Shown here piece by piece: positions 1-6,414 of a DNA stretch of 8,291 bases. The translations under genes and the position numbers were made by a program. The stretch is from Methanobacteriota archaeon (GTDB lineage: Archaea > Thermoplasmatota > Poseidoniia > Poseidoniales > SP79), in contig PAZI01000005.1 in the NCBI GenBank assembly GCA_002715545.1, positions 20,386 through 28,676 of the forward strand, read 5' to 3'. Positions within the stretch are counted from its first letter, which is position 1, and each line of letters starts with the position of its first letter. Below the pieces are notes generated by a model, which was given only the letters and a program-made list of their open reading frames with translations, ran no database searches and had not been told where the DNA came from.

Positions 1-18
1 AAGGCGCGTTCTCCCAAT

Positions 19-2847
19 TCAGTCACGACGAAGCCTCTCTGAAACCACTGCCGCAAGAGCGATTGTGATGAATGCTAACTGAAGCGAAGGGCCGATAAGC
101 AAGCCATCATCATCTTCAACTGGAGATGAAGAGATAGGCGTATTCAGTTCAACCAACAGGACATCAAGGATGTTTCCTTGACCATCAGTGACACTGACAT
201 TGAACCACGTTGATGCTCCACTGCTGGGCAACTCGAATGTCTCGTTGATGTGCACCAATGCATCCGCTACTCCATCTGCAGCCTTACCTTCGACTGAAGA
301 CCCGTAATGAGTTCCATAACCAACCACGAGATTTTCAGCGGTGCCACCACTATTGCTCACAACCACATACACCCTAACGACTTGACCAGTGACACGCACA
401 TCATGGGAGATGATATCGTAATCTGGATTCATTGGAGGTGGGATTCGCAATTCGATGGCCCGCATGAAACTGTTTCCAGATGTATCAGTTGCAGTAGCAT
501 TGAGCCAGCGGTTTCCAGCACCATGTGGTGCTCTACCATCCTTTTGTCCCAAACAAGGGTCGTTTAGCCACTCGATTGGCTGACCAAGGTTCAGGCGAGA
601 GATGGCATCGAAATCGAGGATCTCGCCGGTTTCAAGCAGAACATCATCCTGTACAAGCAAGCAGTCAGAGAGTGTAATCGACCAAACAATCTCATCAACT
701 GCATCCAGATCATCGAAGGATTCTGTCAGATCTAGGTACAACGTCTCATTGCTTGGATGAATAGCGTATTGGCCAGTTGATTGACCCCTCAATCGTATCG
801 TCGGGGCGTCTCCATCGATGACAATAATGGTCCACTCATTGGACACAACATTCCCTGCGGCATCACTCACCTCGAGAAGGAGAGTGTATTCAGAAGGATT
901 CTTTGCCAGATACCGATTTTCAATGGGGTCCGCAAGCCCATTCACATGATTATTTTGAAGGAAGGTGACTTGTGTGACCTCGAGTTCAGTCTCCCAACCA
1001 CCCGAACGGTCAGACCACCACTTGACGAAGTACTCTCCCTGATCATCAGACGCGTTGACCATCATCGCAAGAATCTGTGTGGGATACAGCTCAAAACTCT
1101 CCTTACTGACATCGAGAAGTACGTCAGGATCTGTCTCGACAAGACCGAGCTTTGTCAGATAAACAACGTACTCAGGGGGTGTATCGTCAATGAAATAGGA
1201 AGAGGTACGGTTGGCCACAGCTCCTGAAGGATCGGTGCAGGTCGAGTTCACTATCAAATTGTCAATCGATTCCCAAGACATGGAATTGAGATCAATCGTC
1301 GCCTTGACCGTGGAGTTCTGAGAGATGACAGGACCTTCTTCATTGGCTGAGAACCGATGAACACAAGTTAGATCCTCTGGATATTCATCATCGATGGAAC
1401 CGGCTTCCACAATCAAATCTGCACGACGAATAGGACCATCTGTCCGCCCATCCACTTGAATCTCAAAGGTTGGTGGGCGGTTCGTTCGCACGTTCAACTG
1501 AGCTTCATCAGTCAACAGCAAGTTCAGCACATGACCGGTTCTCGATGAGAGAGATAATGGGAACCACGATGTGATAACGATGTCAGGCGAGGTGGAGATT
1601 TCTAGATGGATGACTGCCCCCTTGAGTGTGACCACTCCGAAACTCGTGAAGGGGCTCGCCGATACACTGGTGACCTCGCCAGAAGACTGGAGGGTCCATA
1701 CACCATCGTCGATATTCGATGACCAAGACGTACTGGGGTTATTCAGAGTGAGAGGGGGAGAGCGATCGAATTCGAACAAGACGGATGGAGGCTGAGGCGA
1801 GCTTATGTCAAGTCCTTGGACCCATTGGATGAGCATCAAAGCCTCTTCAGCATCGGTAATACCATCTCCATCACCATGCCATCGATCGAGTTGGATATCT
1901 CTGCCAAGCCATGGTTGGGGAAGCCAGAGCAGAGCATCAGTGGCCATGATCGATGTATTCCAGTCCCATGCTGCATGGAGATGTGAAGATGAGTTTCGCT
2001 GCAATGAGATATTGAGCCACATCGATGCACTGGTTGGAATATCTGGACCGTATGTGGCGTTCCTCGATGGCCAGAACGACCCCTCGTCAATCGTGCCGAT
2101 GTCCCATGACCCCCATTCAGCAGATGGACCTGTAAGATTCATGCCCCCAATGCCAAAATCAATGATGACGCCAGTGGGTTGATGCACTGCAGCCCACTGA
2201 TTATCCAAGGGCAAGTGTATCTCAGATACGTTGACTGAAACCAAAACTTCAGCAAGATTCTGAGTCACACCTGAGGTCCAATTCAGAAGATGACCAGAGT
2301 CATTGTACTGCAGAAGAAGAAGACCATGGTCAACTGCCAGAGTCGTGTTGATGTAATCTTGATTGCCAGAATTGAATCTCTTCAATTCACGTGCACGATC
2401 ATCCATCACAATGATTCCAATTCCATTCGTCTCGGTCAAGTTAAGTGGAAAATCACCAGAGAAAACCGTTAGATTACACTGGAATGCAGAGCCAGTATCA
2501 GTACATGGAAGAGATGTACCATCACTGAAGTTCAAAGAGCCATTGTCAGCAAGAACGAATGGGACAGTATCCATGGGTGCTATATCAGAACCGCTAGCGG
2601 TTAGACGCATAACCCGTGCAGAGTCCGCGACAATCTCCACCACCCCACTCTCTGAACTGGTGATCTCGCCACCAGTGAACATCTCATGGATGGTCACTTG
2701 TGCTTGGACGACTGTTCCTTGTTCATCCACCAGAGATACTTGGAAAGGAAGAGTCTGACGTCCCTCTTCAGCAATGGCTGCTGGAGTCACAAAGGTCAGG
2801 GTACCCGTCAACATGAGCAGAACGACGGTTACGAGCCTCCTAGTCAT
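19..2847 (-). CDS. Secreted, membrane-anchored Ig-like surface protein (942 aa)
   Basis: No specific function is recognised; this is a predicted cell-surface protein. Seen: a basic N-terminus (MTRR), a hydrophobic stretch at residues 5-26 and a likely signal-peptidase site after AIA (26/27). A single C-terminal hydrophobic segment (about 916-936) ends in the basic tail SERLRRD, so the body should face outside. No PGF-type archaeosortase motif precedes the anchor. Residues about 326-335 carry an EF-hand/thrombospondin-3-like calcium loop (D326, D328, G329, D332, E335). Residues about 456-803 read as three beta-rich Ig/cadherin-like repeats with 'D-x-x-P-P/A-P-T' boundaries and 'D-x-S/A-G-N/A-x' turns. 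Residues about 809-902 resemble a CARDB-type domain ('VVVSNSGGTAENLVV'). There are 21 N-x-S/T sequons and six cysteines in three pairs (115/124, 495/537, 729/765). The start is supported by an AAGGTGG Shine-Dalgarno 6 nt upstream. The start overlaps the upstream kinase stop by 8 nt, suggesting translational coupling. Topology is secure; the domain names are by-eye calls. Confidence 0.88.
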   Translation of the reverse strand: MTRRLVTVVLLMLTGTLTFVTPAAIAEEGRQTLPFQVSLVDEQGTVVQAQVTIHEMFTGGEITSSESGVVEIVADSARVMRLTASGSDIAPMDTVPFVLADNGSLNFSDGTSLPCTDTGSAFQCNLTVFSGDFPLNLTETNGIGIIVMDDRARELKRFNSGNQDYINTTLAVDHGLLLLQYNDSGHLLNWTSGVTQNLAEVLVSVNVSEIHLPLDNQWAAVHQPTGVIIDFGIGGMNLTGPSAEWGSWDIGTIDEGSFWPSRNATYGPDIPTSASMWLNISLQRNSSSHLHAAWDWNTSIMATDALLWLPQPWLGRDIQLDRWHGDGDGITDAEEALMLIQWVQGLDISSPQPPSVLFEFDRSPPLTLNNPSTSWSSNIDDGVWTLQSSGEVTSVSASPFTSFGVVTLKGAVIHLEISTSPDIVITSWFPLSLSSRTGHVLNLLLTDEAQLNVRTNRPPTFEIQVDGRTDGPIRRADLIVEAGSIDDEYPEDLTCVHRFSANEEGPVISQNSTVKATIDLNSMSWESIDNLIVNSTCTDPSGAVANRTSSYFIDDTPPEYVVYLTKLGLVETDPDVLLDVSKESFELYPTQILAMMVNASDDQGEYFVKWWSDRSGGWETELEVTQVTFLQNNHVNGLADPIENRYLAKNPSEYTLLLEVSDAAGNVVSNEWTIIVIDGDAPTIRLRGQSTGQYAIHPSNETLYLDLTESFDDLDAVDEIVWSITLSDCLLVQDDVLLETGEILDFDAISRLNLGQPIEWLNDPCLGQKDGRAPHGAGNRWLNATATDTSGNSFMRAIELRIPPPMNPDYDIISHDVRVTGQVVRVYVVVSNSGGTAENLVVGYGTHYGSSVEGKAADGVADALVHINETFELPSSGASTWFNVSVTDGQGNILDVLLVELNTPISSSPVEDDDGLLIGPSLQLAFITIALAAVVSERLRRD

Positions 2848-3829
2848 CAGTGGCCACCTTCATCAGAATCGAACCGTGGGTGTCAAGCCTCAGTGGCATG
2901 CATTTGGCCGCTGGTAGACGGCTGAGCACCTTACTTTCCATATCGGGTCCCCCATGTGCAAGAAGGAAACCACCTCCTCCAGCGCCAAGAAGCTTGCACC
3001 CCGTTGCTCCACAGGCCATCACCTCCCCATGCAAGGCATCGATATCAGCATCTGTGATGTTAGACGAAAGGTCGCGTTTGAGGCGCCAGCCTTCATCAAG
3101 AAGTGAGCCGATAGCAACCAAGTCACCTTTTTGAAACGCATCACGCACCTCAACAGCCTGCTCACGCATCCTGATGAGACGGTTCATCGACGCGGAACTT
3201 GAAGTCCTCTGATTCTGTTCCTCAAGAATACCTGTGGCCTGGCGGTGGCGACCAGTCCAAATAAGGACGAATTCATCTGCAATTCGAGCTACAAGGTCAT
3301 CACTGATGACTATCGGCTCAACACTGACCGCACCATCCTGATGGAAGACGATGTGATTGAGACCCCCATAAGCAGCAGCATACTGATCCTGTAGGCCTAT
3401 GGGCTGACTCAGTCTATTGATTTCGATGTCACAGGCACCACGAGCAAGGTCTTCAGGCCCTAGTTGTTGGCCATTCCAGCCGTGAGCCGCATTGAGAAGG
3501 CCAACTGTCAGTGTCGACGATGAGCCCAGCCCACTACCACGTGATGGAATATCAGCGACCGTGACGACTTCGATATGAGACGTCAGATTCGCCTCCCGAA
3601 GAGCCTCTCGTACGAGGTCATGTTCAACGTCGTCGATGCTCTCCACAATTTCGGTCTTTGTGTATGCTACACGAATCGAGGATTCAAATCGCCGATTGAG
3701 AAAGACGTAGATGTAATTGGAAATGGCCAGTGAGGTCACAGCACCACCTTCTGGATGAGCACTCCAGAAGGATTGGAGGTCTGTACCGCCCCCGCAGAAG
3801 GAGACCCGCACAGGTGTACGTGACAACAT
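2840..3829 (-). CDS. GHMP-family sugar kinase, HddA-like (329 aa)
   Basis: Predicted ATP-dependent cytosolic kinase of the galactokinase/mevalonate-kinase superfamily. It is closest in pattern to D-glycero-D-manno-heptose-7-phosphate kinase (COG2605/HddA), which makes the 1-phosphate that is then activated to a nucleotide sugar. Seen, numbering from the chosen ATG: N-terminal 'SRTPVRVSFCGGGTDL' (3-18), typical of this subfamily; the GHMP phosphate-binding loop 'PSRGSGLGSSS' (95-105); 'GLQDQYAAAYGG' (145-156); 'WTGRHRQATGILEEQ' (191-205); and the C-terminal glycine-rich motif 'KLLGAGGGGFLL' (279-290). The length is normal for the family. The open frame runs on to 3964, but that would overlap the start of pyrB. 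The Met at 3829 places the conserved motif at the N-terminus; a Met at 3859 (339 aa) is the alternative. Neither has a clear Shine-Dalgarno, so leaderless initiation is possible. The real substrate is unknown: no GmhA, GmhB or nucleotidyltransferase gene lies in view. It is first in an operon with the surface protein. Confidence 0.87.
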   Translation of the reverse strand: MLSRTPVRVSFCGGGTDLQSFWSAHPEGGAVTSLAISNYIYVFLNRRFESSIRVAYTKTEIVESIDDVEHDLVREALREANLTSHIEVVTVADIPSRGSGLGSSSTLTVGLLNAAHGWNGQQLGPEDLARGACDIEINRLSQPIGLQDQYAAAYGGLNHIVFHQDGAVSVEPIVISDDLVARIADEFVLIWTGRHRQATGILEEQNQRTSSSASMNRLIRMREQAVEVRDAFQKGDLVAIGSLLDEGWRLKRDLSSNITDADIDALHGEVMACGATGCKLLGAGGGGFLLAHGGPDMESKVLSRLPAAKCMPLRLDTHGSILMKVATDD

Positions 3830-3929
3830 CACGTCGCTGCCGACAGCGAACCGCTTCATGAACGGCACGCATCGTTGCACAGTAAGGTTCCCAAAAGGGA
3901 TATGACCCGCACGCGCGGGACAAGAAGAG
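3830..3929. promoter_or_regulatory. Divergent promoter region between sugar kinase and pyrB
   Basis: These 100 bases must contain the promoters for both diverging transcription units. On the plus strand, GGGATATG (3897-3904) lies about 26-30 bases before the pyrB ATG, the distance expected for a weak archaeal TATA element if pyrB is leaderless. A dyad TCCC-AAAA-GGGA (3889-3900) abuts it. No convincing TATA box was found for the kinase on the minus strand. The purine-rich AAGAAGAG just before the pyrB ATG is at best a weak ribosome site. All of this is inference from spacing. Confidence 0.35.
3906..3919 (+). promoter_or_regulatory. Small GC-rich inverted repeat upstream of pyrB
   Basis: CCCGC (3906-3910) and GCGGG (3915-3919) form a perfect 5-bp GC inverted repeat around a 4-base centre (ACGC), ending 10 bases before the pyrB start codon and just after the TATA-like GATATG. 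It could be an operator near the start site, a short hairpin in a 5' leader, or chance. The arms are short, so confidence is low. Confidence 0.25.
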
Positions 3930-4859
3930 ATGACGCAGGGTCTTGCATCCTTAGAGTACGTCACGGAAGAATGGATTCAGAAGATCATCGACCTCGCAGA
4001 ACGCCTTTCACCCGTTGCGGCTGGCGATGCCAGATGTGAAGCAATGCGGGGGAAATTACTTGCAAATCTCTTCTTTGAGCCCTCGACGCGAACGCGGATG
4101 TCCTTTGAAGCTGCGATGAAGCGACTGGGAGGCGACGTGCTCGACCTCAACGACTTGAAATCAAGTTCGGTGTCAAAGGGTGAATCGCTGCATGACACAA
4201 TCCTCGTCGCTGATGGGTACGCTGACGTCATCGTTCTACGCCATCCAATGGAAGGGGCTGCGGTCTTCTCCGATGACTTATCGAATGCTCCAGTGATCAA
4301 TGGAGGTGATGGCTCAGGCCGTCATCCAACCCAGACACTCCTCGATCTGGCTACCATACAAGCCGCTCATGGTCGATTGGACATTGATATCGTAATCGCA
4401 GGTGATCTGAGATATGGGCGAACTGTACACAGCCTAGCACGAGCACTCTCTCGATTCGGGGCGCGCATCATTCTGTCTTCCCCTGCAAGTTTATCGATGC
4501 CTGACGAAGTGATCATCGATATCCAGAATCGTGGCTCAAGTGTCGAACATGTACCCGGATTATCCGAGGCAGTCCGGGAAGCCGACGTAGTCTACATGAC
4601 CAGAATTCAGCGAGAGAGATTCCCCGATGATGACGAATACGACCGAGTTGCTGGAACCTTCCGTTTGATGGCTAAGGATCTTGATGATGTTCGACCCGAC
4701 CTGATCGTGATGCATCCACTCCCACGCGTGGATGAGATCGAACAATCAATTGATTCGACTCGGCACGCACGTTATTTCGAACAATCTGCTAACGGAGTCA
4801 AGGTCCGAATGGCACTCCTTTGCACATTGCTCGGTATAGAGCCAGAGGTGCTGGCATGA
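3930..4859 (+). CDS. pyrB: Aspartate carbamoyltransferase catalytic chain (309 aa)
   Basis: Cytosolic enzyme joining carbamoyl phosphate and L-aspartate to give N-carbamoyl-L-aspartate plus phosphate, the committed step of pyrimidine synthesis. The motifs are full-length and intact: the carbamoyl-phosphate loop 'FFEPSTRTRMSFE' (48-60, with S52-T53-R54-T55 at the same numbers as E. coli); the 80s-loop Lys K83 in 'SSVSKGES'; 'RHPMEGAA' (104-111); 'HPTQTLLDL' (132-140); 'GDLRYGRTVHSL' (158-169); the aspartate-binding 'MTRIQRER' (223-230, R225 and Q227); and 'HPLPRVDEI' (262-270). The length matches the bacterial and archaeal enzyme (about 305-311 aa). The ATG is the first in frame that leaves a normal N-terminus and has only a weak purine-rich site ahead. 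Its stop overlaps the pyrI start as ATGA, so the two chains should be made in a coupled way for assembly into the dodecamer of catalytic trimers and regulatory dimers. Identification is as firm as sequence reading allows. Confidence 0.98.
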   Translation: MTQGLASLEYVTEEWIQKIIDLAERLSPVAAGDARCEAMRGKLLANLFFEPSTRTRMSFEAAMKRLGGDVLDLNDLKSSSVSKGESLHDTILVADGYADVIVLRHPMEGAAVFSDDLSNAPVINGGDGSGRHPTQTLLDLATIQAAHGRLDIDIVIAGDLRYGRTVHSLARALSRFGARIILSSPASLSMPDEVIIDIQNRGSSVEHVPGLSEAVREADVVYMTRIQRERFPDDDEYDRVAGTFRLMAKDLDDVRPDLIVMHPLPRVDEIEQSIDSTRHARYFEQSANGVKVRMALLCTLLGIEPEVLA

Positions 4860-5326
4860 GCGAGAGTGTCCGCAGGGTTGCTGCGATTCGAGATGGAACT
4901 GTGATCGACCACATCCCTGCGGGGAGGGCCCTGCTTGTTCTGAGCATGCTAGGGGTAGGTCCTCAGACACACACACCAGTTAGCCTCGTGATGAACGTCT
5001 CGTCCTCCAAACATGGACAAAAGGACATGATCAAGATCGAGGATCGGGAACTCGATCAGATGGAACTCGATCGCCTTGCATTGATTGCAGGCCAAGCATC
5101 TGTCTCTATCATTCGAAACTTCGGCCTCTCAGAGAAGAGGCGAGTGACCATGCCTGACGAATTCTTAGGGGTCATGCCCTGTATGTCCAGCAATTGCATC
5201 TCTAATTCTGCGAGCGAGCATATACGCCCCAAACTGAAAGTTGTGACCAAGTCACCCGTCCTCATCCGCTGCTTCTACTGCGAGCGAATCCAGCCCGTCG
5301 ATGATCTGATCGACGCCGTCACCTGA
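4856..5326 (+). CDS. pyrI: Aspartate carbamoyltransferase regulatory chain (156 aa)
   Basis: Regulatory subunit that binds nucleotide effectors (CTP/ATP in the characterised enzymes) and holds the PyrB trimers together through a zinc domain. Seen: the N-terminal allosteric domain with 'VAAIRDGTVIDHIPAG' (8-23), which matches the E. coli 'VEAIKRGTVIDHIPA' region; 'KDMIKIEDREL' (56-66), where E. coli has KDLIKIEN; and the C-terminal zinc site C109-x4-C114 ... C139-x2-C142, with the 'SNCIS' context conserved. Length is close to the 153-residue E. coli chain. The ATG at 4856 was chosen over an in-frame ATG at 4820. It gives the expected N-terminus, overlaps the pyrB stop by ATGA, and has a Shine-Dalgarno GAGGTG (4845-4850) at 5-nt spacing. 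Oddity: the last 24 codons, including those for zinc ligands C139 and C142, lie antisense to the end of the convergent thiolase gene. Confidence 0.96.
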   Translation: MSESVRRVAAIRDGTVIDHIPAGRALLVLSMLGVGPQTHTPVSLVMNVSSSKHGQKDMIKIEDRELDQMELDRLALIAGQASVSIIRNFGLSEKRRVTMPDEFLGVMPCMSSNCISNSASEHIRPKLKVVTKSPVLIRCFYCERIQPVDDLIDAVT

Positions 5327-6259
5327 AGCTCCTTGGTCAAGGATTCGACGCATCGTGCAAGGCATACATGAAGAGCCTGATGTCGGCGCTCCACATTCAG
5401 TACAGGATTGAGCGCTGACACCTCCATCCGATACTGAGAATTGTTCTCTGATAGCATCAGCCGAGGCGAGCAATCCATGCCTAGTTCCTGGTGTGGCGGC
5501 CTCCAGCGCAGCGACAATATCACGCATCTGTTTACGGAGTCCACGCTCAGCATACGGACAATCATCGTGATACATCGGAAGGTCATGCTCTCTTGCGACA
5601 AGAAGTGCTTCCAATTCAGTAACCATCCGCAATGGAACTATTCTCGGAATCAATCCATCAACAATCCGATTTGTATGTGGCGCCATACGTAGCATGCGGT
5701 CTATGTCACCCTTCTGAAAATTCATCAAGACTGTCTGAGCAGTGTCATCGAGATTGTGTCCAAGGGCAACTGCAAACGCATTGACTTCCTGAGCTACACG
5801 CTCGATTCCTCTGCGGCGAAACACACCGCAGAAGGAACATGGTCCAAGTCGGGTACCAACTGCATCTGCTTCACTCACTGCCTCATCCATCGGACGCCCA
5901 AGATCGTCCACCATCCTAGCGACACGAAGTTCGATACCTAGACGGTCACAAAGTTCCTGAGCACATAGCTGCGAAGGGGGGCGATATCCATCGATGCCTT
6001 CATCGACCAATACTGCAACGATCTGGAGATTTCTGCGTGGCCCGAGTAGATGGTACAATTCGTGAAGAAGAACAGCGGAATCCTTGCCACCACTCACCGC
6101 TACAAGTAAGGTTCCACCCTCACGCGGTAGGGTGAGCTGCCGGCGAAGTTCCTTACCGACCCGCCGGCGTACTGATTGAGCAAGGTGGCTCTGACATAGA
6201 TGAAGACCTGACCATGGTTGGTGAAGAACCGCTGGCTGTTGGCAGCGGTCGCAGCTCAT
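5252..6259 (-). CDS. tRNA 2-thiolation enzyme, Ncs6/TtuA family PP-loop ATPase (335 aa)
   Basis: Predicted cytosolic enzyme that adenylates a tRNA uridine or cytidine and replaces O2 with sulfur. In archaea the usual products are s2U34 (NcsA/Ncs6) or s2U54 (TtuA), with sulfur delivered by a ubiquitin-like SAMP protein. Seen, numbering from ATG 6259: N-terminal zinc finger C3, C6, C22, H25; ATP-PP loop 'VAVSGGKDS' (53-61); 'GPCSFCG' (139-145) with C141 and C144; 'LGHNLDDTAQTVLMNF' (166-181); C234 in 'DDCPYA'; and a C-terminal zinc finger C286-x2-C289 ... C298-x2-C301. C141, C144 and C234 correspond to the three cysteines that hold the [4Fe-4S] cluster in TtuA-type enzymes, so an iron-sulfur mechanism is likely. 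An in-frame GTG at 6274 would add five residues; the ATG was preferred because the family normally starts next to its first CxxC. The 'TVLMNF' context leans towards Ncs6 over TtuA, but U34, U54 and C32 cannot be told apart here. The acidic tail (from about 311) overlaps pyrI antisense. Confidence 0.93.
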   Translation of the reverse strand: MSCDRCQQPAVLHQPWSGLHLCQSHLAQSVRRRVGKELRRQLTLPREGGTLLVAVSGGKDSAVLLHELYHLLGPRRNLQIVAVLVDEGIDGYRPPSQLCAQELCDRLGIELRVARMVDDLGRPMDEAVSEADAVGTRLGPCSFCGVFRRRGIERVAQEVNAFAVALGHNLDDTAQTVLMNFQKGDIDRMLRMAPHTNRIVDGLIPRIVPLRMVTELEALLVAREHDLPMYHDDCPYAERGLRKQMRDIVAALEAATPGTRHGLLASADAIREQFSVSDGGVSAQSCTECGAPTSGSSCMPCTMRRILDQGASGDGVDQIIDGLDSLAVEAADEDG

Positions 6260-6406
6260 GACTTCGATGCTCACGTGGAGCCGATTGGAGTCGAGTCTTT
6301 GAGGCTCCCCCCTCGGCGCCTTCTCCAGTCTATCAAGAAGGGGAGGAATGCACCATGCGGAGGCGAAGGTTCTTCATCCCGCCGAGGACACCTGTTCAGA
6401 ATACAC
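6260..6406. promoter_or_regulatory. Divergent intergenic region, thiolase / Roadblock operon
   Basis: This 147-base gap separates two diverging genes. No strong TATA box was found on either strand; TCTATCAA (6329-6336) is a weak plus-strand candidate about 20-25 bases before ATG 6355. The gap contains a strong Shine-Dalgarno (6340-6346) and a 19-codon ORF. CTCCCC (6305-6310) is exactly complementary to GGGGAG (6340-6345), so a leader RNA could pair with and mask that ribosome site; this is inference from a 6-bp match with a 29-base loop. Confidence 0.3.
6340..6346 (+). promoter_or_regulatory. Strong Shine-Dalgarno GGGGAGG
   Basis: This is the best ribosome-binding sequence in the window. It sits 8 nt before ATG 6355 (good spacing) and directly against another ATG at 6348 (too close). 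It lies 60 nt before ATG 6407, the start preferred for the 99-aa protein, so it does not serve that start directly. It therefore points to translation of the short ORF at 6355. Confidence 0.4.
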
Positions 6407-6414
6407 ATGCGTGA
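6355..6414 (+). CDS. Possible 19-aa leader ORF overlapping the Roadblock gene start
   Basis: A 19-codon ORF begins at ATG 6355 behind the strong GGGGAGG site and stops at TGA 6412-6414, overlapping the ATG at 6407 by 8 nt. The peptide starts MRRRRFF and is basic at its N-terminus; it resembles nothing recognised. The geometry fits a leader peptide that passes ribosomes on to the next gene, which lacks a good ribosome site of its own. The alternative is a chance ORF, or a frame disruption that has separated a strong start signal from the real gene. Whether it is translated is uncertain. Confidence 0.25.
   Translation: MRRRRFFIPPRTPVQNTHA

Noticed and set aside
1805..2182. Plus-strand open frames of 60-150 codons across 307-3134
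   Set aside because: They lie antisense to the surface protein and kinase, have no recognisable motifs, and overlap genes with clear signal-peptide, anchor or catalytic features.
3830..3964. N-terminal extension of the sugar kinase to a start at 3964
   Set aside because: It would add 45 residues with no family similarity and overlap the pyrB start. The conserved N-terminal motif begins at the Met at 3829.
4820..4855. Upstream ATG for pyrI
   Set aside because: It lies inside pyrB without a suitable ribosome site, while ATG 4856 has GAGGTG at proper spacing, an ATGA overlap and the expected PyrI N-terminus.
6348..6350. ATG immediately after the GGGGAGG site as a gene start
   Set aside because: The spacing to the Shine-Dalgarno is about one base, too short for initiation, and the 39-codon frame shows no protein-like pattern.
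6218..6406. N-terminal extension of the 99-aa protein to a start at 6218
   Set aside because: That start codon is TTG, and the extension reads antisense through the first codons of the thiolase, including its zinc-finger start. ATG 6407 gives a compact domain-like protein.
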